Shown: one piece after another, positions 17,220 through 28,215 of the stretch | Layout of the letters: each line of letters begins with the position of its first letter | How positions within the stretch are numbered: position 1 is the stretch's first letter | The notes under the pieces: model-generated | The model's database searches: none | Seen by the model: the letters and a program-made list of their open reading frames with translations, nothing else | Told to the model about the DNA's origin: nothing | Made by a program: the position numbers and the translations under genes | Source: Streptomyces tailanensis | GTDB taxonomy: Bacteria > Actinomycetota > Actinomycetes > Streptomycetales > Streptomycetaceae | Direction: 5' to 3' | Assembly: GCF_008386495.1 (NCBI RefSeq) | Contig: NZ_VTHJ01000001.1 | Span: 302,045 to 366,044, forward strand | DNA: 64,000 nucleotides

Positions 17220-18530
17220 TCACCCCGCGGTGGCCTCCGCCGCCCCGGCTGTCGCCGCCGGTACCGGACGTGTCTCCGGCAGCAGCGCGAAGCAGCCCAG
17301 GCTCAGCAGCGCGATCCCGGTCAGATAGGCGCCCACGCCCCAGGGCACCCGACCGCCCTGCGCCACCGCGGTGGCCACGATCGGGGTGAGGGCGCCGCCG
17401 AGCACCCCGCCGAGGTTGTAGCCCACCGCGGCGCCCGTGCAGCGCACTCGGGGCTCGTACAGCTCCGGAAGGTACGCGGCGATGACGGCGAACATCGTGA
17501 TGAAAGCGAGCATCGCCACCAGGAAGCCGAGGAACATCAGCAGGGGCTCACCGGTCGACAGCAACGCGACCATGGGGAACATCCACAGCACAGTGGCGGT
17601 ACAGCCCACCAGGCACATCGGGCGCCGCCCGTAGCGGTCGCCGAGCACCGCCGCCAGCGGTGTGACGGCGCCCTTCACCACCACGGCGCCCATGATGCAG
17701 ATCAGCATGACGGTACGGCTCACCCCGAGCCGCTCGGTCGCGTACGAGAGGGACCAGGTCGTCACCGTGTAGAACACCGCGTACCCGATCGAGAGCGCCC
17801 CGGCGGTCAGCAGGACGAGTCGCCAGTGGTCGCGCACCACCTCGGCGAGCGGCACGCGCGCATGGTCGTCGATCTCGAGGAACCGCGGGCTCTCCGTGAG
17901 TGACGACCGCGGCCACAGCCCCGCCACGGCCAGCACCCCCGCCGCCCAGAACGGCACTCGCCACCCCCATGTGACGAACTGTGCCTCCGTCAGGCCCGCC
18001 GACAGCGCCAGCATCACGCCGTTGGCCAACAGGAACCCCACCGCGGGCCCGACCTGCGGGAAGCTCGACCACAAGCCGCGCCGCTCGGCCGGCGCGTGCT
18101 CCGCCGTCAGCAGCACGGCGCCGCCCCACTCCCCGCCGAGTCCGAGCCCCTGCAGGAAACGCAAGCCGAGGAGGAGGAAGGGAGCGGTCACGCCGATCGA
18201 GTCGAACGTGGGGACGCAGCCCACGGCCACGGTCGCGCCGCCGGTCAGCAGCAGTGAGGCGACGAGGACCGGCCGCCGCCCGTGCCGGTCCCCGATGTGC
18301 CCGAACAGCACCGAGCCCAACGGTCTCGCCACGAACCCGACCCCGAAGGTCGCGAACGCCGCGAGGGTTCCCGCCAGCGGCGAGAACGTCGGAAAGAACA
18401 GCGGCCCCAGGACGAGGGCCGCCGCCGTCCCGTAGACGAAGAAGTCGTAGAACTCGATGGCCGTCCCCGCGAGCGAGGCGGCCGCGAGGCGCGGCATAGA
18501 GGGCGGTTTGACGGTGCGTGCGGGGTGCAT
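17220..18530 (-). CDS. MFS metabolite:H+ symporter (ShiA/ProP-like)
   Basis: A 12-helix major-facilitator protein of 436 aa in the metabolite:H+ symporter subgroup. It starts with the typical ASLAGTAIEFYDFFVYGTAAALV; the loop 2-3 signature is GHIGDRHGRRPVL, repeated as LGDRYGRRPM in the second half; helix 5 carries RFLQGLGLGGEWGGAVLL, the diagnostic segment of this subgroup, followed by ERRGLWSSFPQVG. Relatives carry shikimate, dicarboxylates, proline/betaine or similar small acids; the substrate cannot be told here. The aroQ gene lies about 1.2 kb away but in another unit. The gene stands alone between two unrelated genes. Confidence 0.88.
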   Translation of the reverse strand: MHPARTVKPPSMPRLAAASLAGTAIEFYDFFVYGTAAALVLGPLFFPTFSPLAGTLAAFATFGVGFVARPLGSVLFGHIGDRHGRRPVLVASLLLTGGATVAVGCVPTFDSIGVTAPFLLLGLRFLQGLGLGGEWGGAVLLTAEHAPAERRGLWSSFPQVGPAVGFLLANGVMLALSAGLTEAQFVTWGWRVPFWAAGVLAVAGLWPRSSLTESPRFLEIDDHARVPLAEVVRDHWRLVLLTAGALSIGYAVFYTVTTWSLSYATERLGVSRTVMLICIMGAVVVKGAVTPLAAVLGDRYGRRPMCLVGCTATVLWMFPMVALLSTGEPLLMFLGFLVAMLAFITMFAVIAAYLPELYEPRVRCTGAAVGYNLGGVLGGALTPIVATAVAQGGRVPWGVGAYLTGIALLSLGCFALLPETRPVPAATAGAAEATAG

Positions 18531-18590
18531 GCCGCGTCAACTACCCACGGTGACCAAGGGTTACGGGGGCGTGCGGAGGCGCGTTCGACG

Positions 18591-18630
18591 TCAATATGTC
18601 TCAGGAGGCATCAATGTGTCTCGGGAGGCA
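18591..18630. repeat. 20-bp tandem repeat
   Basis: tcaatatgtctcaggaggca is followed directly by tcaatgtgtctcgggaggca (18 of 20 identical), and a more degraded third copy (about 12 of 20) runs into the stop codon of the S66 gene. Function unknown. Confidence 0.85.
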
Positions 18631-18640
18631 TCCGTGCGGC

Positions 18641-19687
18641 TCAGTAGGTCATGGTGATGCGCCGGGCGGGACCGTCCACACGGATCACACCCCCATAGGG
18701 GATGACGACTTGGGGATCGGTGTGGCCGAGATCCACATCGAAGACGATCGTGGTGTCGGGGGCGTACGCCCGCATGGCGCGCAGTACGGCCTCGCGCTGT
18801 TCCTCCGCGTAACGCGCCGCTTCCTCGGGCGTATTGCGCTGCTCGAAGGACCACGTCTTGGGGCGGCCCATCAGCAAGGCGGAGAAGCGCCGGAGCAGCC
18901 CGCGCTCACCCATGTTCCGCAGGGTGCGGAAGACCTCCTCGGCGCGCGGCAGTTCCTCCGAGGTCTCCAGGAAGAGCACCCCTCCGTCGAAGACGGACAG
19001 GTCACGCGGTATCTCGCGGTCGGCCATCAGCAGCCAGCCCAGGATCTCCAGACAACCGCCCCAACCGCGTCCCTCCACCACGCGGTCGGCGTTCACCCAG
19101 GTCCATCCGGTGCCGGGCCGGGACTCCGGCTCCGCGTCGAAGGTCGCCGGGTCGGCCCAGTCGCGCTCGATGTCGTTGAAGCGCTCGGCGGGCCGCAACT
19201 CGTACGGCCCCGAGGCGAACAGCGCCGCGCGCAGGGACTGGGCGGACACCGGGTTCATGGCCCCAGGCCTGCCCAGCGTGGTCATCACCGTCCCGCCGTG
19301 GTAGCCGACGACGCCGGCGTTGTACAGGAACGCCAGCAGGTTGGTGTTGTCGCTCACGCCGAAGAACGGCTTGGGGTTGGCTCGCAGCAACTCTCGGTCG
19401 AGCAGCGGCAGTACGGTGATCTGGTCGTCGCCGCCGATCGTGGAGAACACGGCCTTGACGTCCGGGTCGGCGAAGGCCGCGTGGACGTCGTCGGCCCGCT
19501 CCTGGGGCGTCGTGCCCATCTTCCGCGTCGTCGGGTACTCGACCGGTTCGAGGCCGTACTCCGCACCCAGCCGCTCCAGGCCCAGTTCATAGGGCCGCGG
19601 GAACAGTTCGGGCAGACCGGCCGAGGGGGAGATGACGGCTACGCGGTGGCCGGGTGAGGGCTTCGGAGGGTACGAGGGCATGGTCAT
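18641..19687 (-). CDS. S66-family LD-carboxypeptidase / MccF-like protein
   Basis: A protein of 348 aa with the S66 peptidase layout: N-terminal VAVISPSAGLP, then AVFSTIGGDDQITVLPLLD, then the nucleophile region FFGVSDNTNLLAFLYNAG with the catalytic Ser in GVSD, and later GGCLEILGWLL and FLETSEE with the Glu of the triad; the His is probably in LGHTDPQVVIPYG near the C-terminus. The family includes cytoplasmic LD-carboxypeptidases that trim murein tetrapeptides and MccF enzymes that detoxify aminoacyl nucleotide antibiotics. The sequence, with the long insertion between GGDDQ and the nucleophile and the ending PYGG, looks closer to the MccF branch. No antibiotic genes are adjacent. It is divergent from aroQ. 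Confidence 0.83.
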   Translation of the reverse strand: MTMPSYPPKPSPGHRVAVISPSAGLPELFPRPYELGLERLGAEYGLEPVEYPTTRKMGTTPQERADDVHAAFADPDVKAVFSTIGGDDQITVLPLLDRELLRANPKPFFGVSDNTNLLAFLYNAGVVGYHGGTVMTTLGRPGAMNPVSAQSLRAALFASGPYELRPAERFNDIERDWADPATFDAEPESRPGTGWTWVNADRVVEGRGWGGCLEILGWLLMADREIPRDLSVFDGGVLFLETSEELPRAEEVFRTLRNMGERGLLRRFSALLMGRPKTWSFEQRNTPEEAARYAEEQREAVLRAMRAYAPDTTIVFDVDLGHTDPQVVIPYGGVIRVDGPARRITMTY

Positions 19688-19788
19688 GCGGGGAGGTTAT
19701 GGCTTCTCGCACTGCCGTTTCACCGTGATAAACCGGGTGCGAGCAGCGGTCCCGATGGGCCGCCCACCCCGAACGGACCGGAGGAACC

Positions 19789-20262
19789 GTGCCCCGCACC
19801 CTCGCCAACGCCCCGATCATGATCCTCAACGGGCCCAACCTGAACCTCCTGGGCCAGCGGCAGCCCGAGATCTACGGCTCCGACACGCTCGCCGACGTCG
19901 AGGCCATGTGCGCCAAGGCGGCGGCCGCGCACGGCGGCACGGTGGACTTCCGGCAGTCCAACCACGAGGGCGAACTGGTCGACTGGATCCACGAGGCACG
20001 CCTGGGCCACTGCGGGATCGTCATCAACCCCGGTGCCTACTCGCACACCTCCGTCGCGATCCTGGACGCCCTAAACACCTGCGACGACCTGCCCGTGCTG
20101 GAGGTCCACATCTCCAACATCCACAAGCGCGAGACCTTCCGGCACCACTCCTACGTCTCGCTGCGCGCCGACGGTGTCATCGCCGGGTGCGGGGTGCAGG
20201 GTTATGTGTTCGGCGTGGAGCGGGTCGCGGCGCTGGCGGGGACGGGGAAGACGGAGGCGTAA
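19789..20262 (+). CDS. aroQ: type II 3-dehydroquinate dehydratase
   Basis: A protein of 157 aa, the usual size. It has the family start [23 protein letters not shown] with the catalytic Tyr in the flexible lid (EIYG), the [14 protein letters not shown] box, [17 protein letters not shown] and the active-site His in [20 protein letters not shown]. It dehydrates 3-dehydroquinate to 3-dehydroshikimate in the shikimate pathway. The GTG at 19789 is preceded by GGAGGAACC. The other shikimate genes are not nearby. Confidence 0.95.
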   Translation: MPRTLANAPIMILNGPNLNLLGQRQPEIYGSDTLADVEAMCAKAAAAHGGTVDFRQSNHEGELVDWIHEARLGHCGIVINPGAYSHTSVAILDALNTCDDLPVLEVHISNIHKRETFRHHSYVSLRADGVIAGCGVQGYVFGVERVAALAGTGKTEA

Positions 20263-20319
20263 GCCCCGTTGTCGAGGAGCGTGCCCCTTACCGGCGGCCT
20301 GCCTCTGAGTTCCCGTTCC

Positions 20320-21072
20320 TCACAGTCGGCCCGCCTCCACGATCCGCCGCAGGAACCGCTGTGTGCGCTCCTGCTGCGGATCGCCGAAGATCTCCTCGGC
20401 GGTCCCGCGCTCCAGCACCACCCCACCGTCCAGAAAGCACACCTGGTCGGCGACGTCACGCGCGAAGCCCATCTCGTGCGTGGCGAGCACCATGGTCATG
20501 CCCTCGTCCTTCAGATCCCGGACGACGGTGAGGACCTCGCCCACGAGCTCCGGGTCCAGCGCGGCGGTGATCTCGTCGAGGAGCAGCAGCCGGGGCCGTA
20601 CGGCCAACGCGCGGACGATCGCGACCCGTTGCTGCTGGCCGCCGCTCAGCCGGTCCGGGTACGCGTCCGCCTTGGCGGCGAGCCCCAGCCGGTCGAGCAG
20701 CTCACGGGCCCGCTGCTCCGCCTCCGCGCGGCCCACCCCGTGCACGCGGCGCGGGGCGAGGGTGATGTTGTCCAGGACCGTCATGTGCGGGAAGAGGTTG
20801 TACGCCTGGAACACCACGCCGATACGGCGCCGTACCGCGTCCTGGTCGACGCGCGGATCGGTGATCTCCTCGCCGTCCAGCCAGATCGCCCCGTCGTCGA
20901 TGTCCTCCAGGAGGTTGGCGCAGCGCAGCAGCGTCGACTTGCCGGACCCGGAGGCTCCGATCAGCGCCGTCACGGTGTGCGGGGCGACCTCCAGGTCGAC
21001 GTCCCGCAGGACGACCGACCCGCCGAAGGTCTTGCGGACGGACTCCATCCGCAGCACCGGTGCGTCGCTCAT
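20320..21072 (-). CDS. polar amino-acid ABC transporter, ATP-binding subunit
   Basis: An ATPase of 250 aa of the GlnQ/polar amino-acid class: Walker [13 protein letters not shown] (about 40-51), Q-loop in VFQAYNLFPHMTVLDN, signature LSGGQQQRVAIVRALA, Walker B LLLLDEITAALDPE and the switch His in ATHEMGFARDVAD. The start codon overlaps the stop of the permease gene by four bases (ATGA), so the subunits are translationally coupled. Together with the next two genes it forms a complete import system with the order binding protein, permease, ATPase on the minus strand. Confidence 0.93.
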   Translation of the reverse strand: MSDAPVLRMESVRKTFGGSVVLRDVDLEVAPHTVTALIGASGSGKSTLLRCANLLEDIDDGAIWLDGEEITDPRVDQDAVRRRIGVVFQAYNLFPHMTVLDNITLAPRRVHGVGRAEAEQRARELLDRLGLAAKADAYPDRLSGGQQQRVAIVRALAVRPRLLLLDEITAALDPELVGEVLTVVRDLKDEGMTMVLATHEMGFARDVADQVCFLDGGVVLERGTAEEIFGDPQQERTQRFLRRIVEAGRL

Positions 21073-21986
21073 ATGGTCCCTCCCTGGGCCCGCTGACGGT
21101 CCATCCGTGCCGTCACCCAGTCCGTGAGGCGGGTCATCGGAATGGTCAGCGCCACGAACACCAGTCCCGCGACGATGTACGGCGTGTAGTTGAGGCTGCG
21201 GCCGACGATGATGTCGGCGGCCCTCACGGCGTCGATCGCGCCGCCGATCGACACGAGCCCGGTGTCCTTCTGGAGGGACACCAGGTCGTTCAACAGCGGC
21301 GGCACCTGACGGCGTACCGCCTGGGGGAGCACGACGTGCCGCAGCGCCTGTCGGTTGGTGAGGCCCAGCGAGCGTGCCGCCGCGCGCTGCGAGGGGTGCA
21401 CGGACTCGATGCCGGCGCGGAACACCTCGGCGACGTACGCGGAGTACGTCAGCGTCAGCGCGGTGCCGCCGAGCAGTACCGGGTCGACGGTCACGCCCTG
21501 GAGCCTGAGCGCCGGGACACCCAGTACCACGATCATCAAGTTGATGATCAGCGGCAGCCCGCGGAAGAAGTCGGTGTACGCGGCGGCCAGCGCCCGCAGC
21601 GGGAAGAAGACCGGGCCGCGCAGGGTCCGTGCGACGGCGATCAGCATGCCGAGGACGAGCACGGCGACGCCGCACACCAGCAGCAGCCGGACGTTGAGCC
21701 AGAGCCCTTCGAGGACCTTGGGGAACGCCTCGCGCGCGTACTCCGCGCTGAAGAACGTCTCCTTGGTGCGCGGCCAGCCGGGCGCGTTGACGACGACGAG
21801 ATAGAGAACGGCAGCGGTGACCAGGGTCGACAGGGCGGCGATACCGGTGGCGCGGCGGGCCCGGGCACGCTTGTAGAGCTCCCGGTCGAGGCGCCGCTGG
21901 GAGGGGACGTAACCGTCGTCCGCGCGGGGCATGTCGCCCTTGTCGTCCGCGTCCTCCGGGCCCGACTCCTGCTTCACGACCTTCAC
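21069..21986 (-). CDS. polar amino-acid ABC transporter, permease subunit
   Basis: A membrane protein of 305 aa. A charged N-terminal tail of about 50 residues is followed by one helix (ATGIAALSTLVTAAVLYLVVV) and an HisM/GlnP-type permease core; the EAA loop that docks on the ATPase reads AARSLGLTNRQALRHVVLPQAVRRQVPPLL. The GTG at 21986 overlaps the stop of the binding-protein gene by four bases (GTGA), which fixes the start. It belongs with the adjacent ATPase and lipoprotein. Confidence 0.9.
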   Translation of the reverse strand: MKVVKQESGPEDADDKGDMPRADDGYVPSQRRLDRELYKRARARRATGIAALSTLVTAAVLYLVVVNAPGWPRTKETFFSAEYAREAFPKVLEGLWLNVRLLLVCGVAVLVLGMLIAVARTLRGPVFFPLRALAAAYTDFFRGLPLIINLMIVVLGVPALRLQGVTVDPVLLGGTALTLTYSAYVAEVFRAGIESVHPSQRAAARSLGLTNRQALRHVVLPQAVRRQVPPLLNDLVSLQKDTGLVSIGGAIDAVRAADIIVGRSLNYTPYIVAGLVFVALTIPMTRLTDWVTARMDRQRAQGGTI

Positions 21987-22882
21987 TTGAGCACCGGGGC
22001 GTCGACGGCGTCGGAGAGCCACTCCTGCTCGATCTTCGCCAGCGTGCCGTCCTCGCGCAGAGCGTCGACGGCGGCCGTCACACAGGACGTCAGGGCGCTG
22101 CCCTTGTCGAGGACGAGACCGAACTGCTCCGGCGTACCGCCCTGGTTCTCGAACTGCCCGACGATCTTCGCGTCCGTCACCTCGGCCGAGGCGATGTAGA
22201 AGGCGGTCGGCAGGTCGACGACGATCGCGTCGATCTGGCCGTTCTGGAGCGCGGACTTGGCCTGGTCGTTCTTCGCGTACGCGGCGGCCTCCTGGGTCGG
22301 CTTCACCACGTCATTGATGTAGTTCAGGCTCGTGGTGCCGACCTGGGCGCCCAGGTGCAGGCTCTTGAGGTCCGCGATGCTAGTCGCCTTCGCGGCCTTG
22401 GAGTCCTTCAGCGCGATGACGGCCTGGCGCACGTCGTAGTAGCCCGACGAGAAGTCCACGGCCTTCTTGCGCTCGTTGCTGATCGACACCTGGTTGATGT
22501 CGAAGTCGAAGGTCTTCGCACCCGGCGCGAAGGCCTTGTTGAAGGGCACGGTCTGCCAGACGACGTCCGCCTTGTCGTAGCCGAGCTCATCGGCCACGGC
22601 GTACGCGACCGCCGACTCGAAGCCCTCGCCGTTCTTGGGGTCGTCGTCCTTGAACCACGGCTCGTACGCCGGGGAGTCGGTGGCTATCGTCAGCTTCCCG
22701 GCGGCCTCCGTGCTCAACTCGCCCTTGGCGCAGGATGCCCCGGACGCGGAGCCGGAGGCAGAGCCGGAAGCGTCCCCCTCCGGCTGCGGAGCGCAGCCCA
22801 CCGCGACGGAGGCGAGCAGGGCGACGGTGGCGGCGGACGCGGCACGGCGCGGACGACGTGGGGCTCGGAGGGCAAGACGCAT
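21983..22882 (-). CDS. polar amino-acid ABC transporter, substrate-binding lipoprotein
   Basis: A protein of 299 aa. Signal peptide with a lipobox ending SVAVGC (Cys at about residue 30), then a short low-complexity GSASGSASGAS linker and a bilobal family-3 binding domain (KLTIATDSPAYEPWF, GFESAVAYAVADELGY, FDFDINQVSISNERKKAVDFSSGYYDVRQAV). That last box is typical of binding proteins for polar amino acids. The family residues that hold the amino-acid alpha groups lie in this box, but the exact ligand (glutamine, glutamate, histidine or others) cannot be read from sequence alone. First gene of the three-gene transporter operon. Confidence 0.92.
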   Translation of the reverse strand: MRLALRAPRRPRRAASAATVALLASVAVGCAPQPEGDASGSASGSASGASCAKGELSTEAAGKLTIATDSPAYEPWFKDDDPKNGEGFESAVAYAVADELGYDKADVVWQTVPFNKAFAPGAKTFDFDINQVSISNERKKAVDFSSGYYDVRQAVIALKDSKAAKATSIADLKSLHLGAQVGTTSLNYINDVVKPTQEAAAYAKNDQAKSALQNGQIDAIVVDLPTAFYIASAEVTDAKIVGQFENQGGTPEQFGLVLDKGSALTSCVTAAVDALREDGTLAKIEQEWLSDAVDAPVLK

Positions 22883-22948
22883 GGCGTGAGATTGACAGCG
22901 CGACATCCCGTTTGTCGAGGTCACGTCGGCAACTGTCCGCATATTGGG

Positions 22949-22958
22949 AACACGTGTT
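22949..22958. promoter_or_regulatory. candidate operator palindrome of the amino-acid transporter
   Basis: AACACGTGTT is perfectly self-complementary and sits where a regulator of the minus-strand transporter operon could bind. No regulator gene is adjacent, so assignment is speculative. Confidence 0.35.
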
Positions 22959-23190
22959 GCAGTTACGTGAACGCTCGACAGGAGACCCGGAGAACGCGTG
23001 CGGCAGCAGGTGCGCAGAGTGGGCTCGCAGCGGAACACGGGCGGGGCCGCCGGCCGAGGGCGGGGATTGGGAGGCCGGCGGCCCATCCACACAGGAGCCG
23101 TCATCCCGTGCGGACCTACCACCAGTGGACTACGCCAGGGCGCACGCCGGGAGCGCGTGCGTGACACCGGCGCGTGTGTTCGATTCACAC

Positions 23191-23219
23191 GGGGCGCGTG
23201 CGGACGACCCGCACGCCCC
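23191..23219 (-). terminator. terminator hairpin after the metallo-hydrolase gene
   Basis: GCGTGCGG pairs with CCGCACGC over a 5-base loop, extended past a bulged C by GGG/CCC. It begins about 40 bases beyond the minus-strand stop at 23260. Confidence 0.7.
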
Positions 23220-23259
23220 TCCCGTAGGCCGCACCAACTGCCGTACGAGACCGGGGAGT

Positions 23260-23916
23260 TCACCAGCCCCGCGCGTGCCACTCCGGCAGCTGCGGGCGCT
23301 CCGCGCCGAGTGTCGTGTCGTTGCCGTGGCCCGGGTAGACCCACGTCTCGTCGGGGAGCACGTCGAAGATCTTCGTCTCCACGTCGTGGATCAGACTCGC
23401 GAAGGCCTTCGGATCCTTACGGGTGTTGCCCACGCCGCCGGGGAAGAGGCAGTCACCGGTGAACACATGGGGATGGCCGTGCGGGTCGTCGTAGACCAGG
23501 GCGATCGAACCCGGCGTGTGTCCCACCAGATGGCGCGCGGTGAGCTCCACGCGACCCACCCGGATCGTGTCCCCGTCGTCGACCAGTACGTCGGTCGCCA
23601 CCGGGATGCCCTCGGCGTCGTCCCGGCCCGCGTACGTACGGGCGCCCGTGGCCGCCACCACCTCGGCGAGCGCCTGCCAGTGGTCGCCGTGCTGATGCGT
23701 GGTGACGACGGACGCGATCCCGTCGTCCCCGATCAGCGTGAGCAGCGTGCCGGCGTCGTTCGCCGCGTCGATCAGCAGCTGCTCGTCGGTGGCCCGGCAG
23801 CGCAGCAGATAGGCGTTGTTGTCCATCGGGCCGACCGCGACCTTGGAGATCATCAGGTCCCGCAGCTCGTGCACATCCGCAGGGCCGCCGACCTTCACTG
23901 CTCCGCTGTACGTCAT
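23260..23916 (-). CDS. metallo-beta-lactamase-fold hydrolase (glyoxalase II-like)
   Basis: A protein of 218 aa with the full metal-site set of the fold: VVTTHQHGDHWQALAEV (HxHxDH, about residues 72-77), a downstream His in HLVGHTPGSIAL (about 131), the Asp in FTGDCLFPGG and the final His in YPGHGNDTTLG. Relatives hydrolyse thioesters such as S-lactoylglutathione; actinomycetes use mycothiol, and the next gene upstream belongs to a mycothiol-dependent family, so a mycothiol thioester is a reasonable but unproven substrate. The two genes are 10 bases apart on the same strand. Confidence 0.87.
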   Translation of the reverse strand: MTYSGAVKVGGPADVHELRDLMISKVAVGPMDNNAYLLRCRATDEQLLIDAANDAGTLLTLIGDDGIASVVTTHQHGDHWQALAEVVAATGARTYAGRDDAEGIPVATDVLVDDGDTIRVGRVELTARHLVGHTPGSIALVYDDPHGHPHVFTGDCLFPGGVGNTRKDPKAFASLIHDVETKIFDVLPDETWVYPGHGNDTTLGAERPQLPEWHARGW

Positions 23917-23926
23917 GGCTATCAGC

Positions 23927-24640
23927 CTATAGCGGGGGTAGTGCCGGGAGTGTGCCTCCGTCGACCCGCAGGGCGGAGCCGTCGCGTCGGCCGGCGAGCC
24001 AGCCGAGGAGGTCGGCCCGGCTGCCGCTGACCGTGAGGTGATGGCCGCTTTCGATCTGTTCCGGGGGGACGGACCTGACGGCTCCGGTGGGGATCAGGCG
24101 CCCGTCGTCCTGCTTGATCACCAGTGTGGGGACACCTGGGTGGTCGCGGAACCGCTCGGTCAGGAAGTTGATCTCGCGCTGCATGAACTCCTCCGGCAAA
24201 TCCTCCAGCTCGTACCCGATCCCGAGGTCCACGTGATGGATCTCCACCTCGATCCAGCGCCGGAACGGCACTCGGGACGCGGAATCCGTGACCCCGTTGC
24301 GCAGCTCGACGACGCGGGACCAGTCCGCCGAGACGGACGCGGCGTCCTGGAAGCGGTTCGCGCTCTGGCGTACGTCGGCGAGCTGCACCTCCAGGGGCCT
24401 TGGCGCGTCGCGCTCGATGTCGGCGTCCCGGGCCCCCTCGGAGACGTACATGGGGCGCCCTTCGAGGACGTTCACGAGGGCGTCCGCGTTGCGGGCGAGG
24501 TGGGCGAGGACGTGGCCACGAGTCCAGCCGGGCAGCCGTGACGGCTCGGCGACGGCGGCGTTGTCCAGCTTGGCGGCTGCGGTGAGGAGCCGGTCGGTCG
24601 CTTCGCGTACAGAGGCCAGGTCACGTGCGTGATCCATCAT
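23927..24640 (-). CDS. maleylpyruvate isomerase family, mycothiol-dependent-type enzyme
   Basis: A protein of 237 aa of the DinB/maleylpyruvate-isomerase N-terminal type: the helix-bundle signature LPGWTRGHVLAHLARNADALVNVLEG contains one metal-ligand His, and FRRWIEVEIHHVDLGIGYELEDLPE contains the other two. A small C-terminal domain with ISTxx-like beta strands follows (VPPEQIESGHHLTVSGSRADLLGWLAGR). Members use mycothiol as cofactor for isomerisation or thiol transfer. Start MMDHARD at 24640 chosen; longer readings lack similarity. Likely one unit with the following metallo-hydrolase gene, together suggesting thiol-dependent detoxification. Confidence 0.85.
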   Translation of the reverse strand: MMDHARDLASVREATDRLLTAAAKLDNAAVAEPSRLPGWTRGHVLAHLARNADALVNVLEGRPMYVSEGARDADIERDAPRPLEVQLADVRQSANRFQDAASVSADWSRVVELRNGVTDSASRVPFRRWIEVEIHHVDLGIGYELEDLPEEFMQREINFLTERFRDHPGVPTLVIKQDDGRLIPTGAVRSVPPEQIESGHHLTVSGSRADLLGWLAGRRDGSALRVDGGTLPALPPL

Positions 24641-24785
24641 GACGCCGACCCTAGCCCCGCCACCCCTTCGGGTGAAGGTGGCGGACCGCGGCCCAAAATC
24701 GAATGCACGTGCTATATGGTCGAGTCCTGCGTCGGGCATGCTGGAAGGCCCGGGATTGTTGTGGAACGGGGAAACAGGACCGGCG

Positions 24786-24808
24786 CTGTCAGTGGCTCCC
24801 CCTAGTCT
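24786..24808 (+). promoter_or_regulatory. PafBC / RecA-NDp type DNA-damage promoter of uvrA
   Basis: CTGTCAGTG, eight bases (gctccccc), TAGTCT. Only the first base differs from TTGTCRGTG-N8-TAnnnT. The start would lie near 24815, giving a leader of about 50 bases. Confidence 0.83.
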
Positions 24809-24865
24809 GTGAAGGACCGGGGGCTCCGCTCCTGCTCACTTCACTCAAGAAAGGTGCGGACCGGC

Positions 24866-27877
<3,012 letters not shown>

Positions 27878-27894
27878 CGAGGACGGAACGGTGC

Positions 27895-27926
27895 CCTGCG
27901 GGAACGGTGTGGGCGCATCCCGCAGG
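27895..27926 (+). terminator. terminator hairpin after uvrA
   Basis: CCTGCGGGA (27895-27903) pairs perfectly with TCCCGCAGG (27918-27926) over a 14-base loop, 17 bases past the uvrA stop. Confidence 0.65.
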
Positions 27927-28215
27927 CGCTCGGCACTCGTTCGGCAATTGGCAGCTCAGTCTCACGGACCCGCCTCGTTTACGGCGTGTCGTTGCGGGAC
28001 CGTGGGACGGAGCCGCCAATTGTTGCTGCGGCCCGACGCGCGGTCCCCTGGACCCGCACTTCGCAGGTCGCCGGAAAGGTTCTCCGCAGCGGCCCCACCG
28101 CGTCCAATCTCGACCGGGCCGGACCGGGACAGTTATCGCCGCTGCGGTTCCGATCGGCTGGCGATCAGCTACGACCGCTTGATCTTCACGATCGGGTGAC
28201 CTGCGAAGTCCGGGC
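27927..28215. other. intergenic stretch between convergent uvrA and sugar kinase genes
   Basis: Short reading frames here have no family resemblance and no ribosome site. Apart from the uvrA hairpin to the left, I see no repeat, promoter or RNA element. Confidence 0.5.

Larger units (their letters stand above)
22883..23259. other. 377-bp non-coding stretch upstream of the transporter operon
   Basis: No convincing gene is seen. It holds a perfect 10-bp palindrome AACACGTGTT (22949-22958), about 67-76 bases upstream of the binding-protein start, a second ACGTG nearby (gttacgtgaac), a tRNA T-arm look-alike hairpin (23174-23190) and a terminator hairpin at 23191-23219 belonging to the gene on the right. 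Confidence 0.6.

Noticed and set aside
23174..23190. GTGTG-TTCGATT-CACAC looks like a tRNA T-arm
   Set aside because: No acceptor stem, D-arm or anticodon arm can be built around it; it lies beside a terminator hairpin.
24641..24680. A sixth damage-type promoter, reading toward the maleylpyruvate isomerase-type gene
   Set aside because: The minus strand has TAGGGT at the right place, but the bases eight upstream do not resemble TTGTCAGTG.
24641..24865. LexA/SOS box before uvrA
   Set aside because: Only a half-like TCGAATG is present; no TCGAAC-N4-GTTCGA palindrome, here or before uvrB, uvrC or ogt.
27891..28199. Reading frames of about 100 codons between uvrA and the sugar kinase
   Set aside because: No ribosome site, no family features, Arg/Pro/Ser-rich composition, and they overlap the terminator hairpin.
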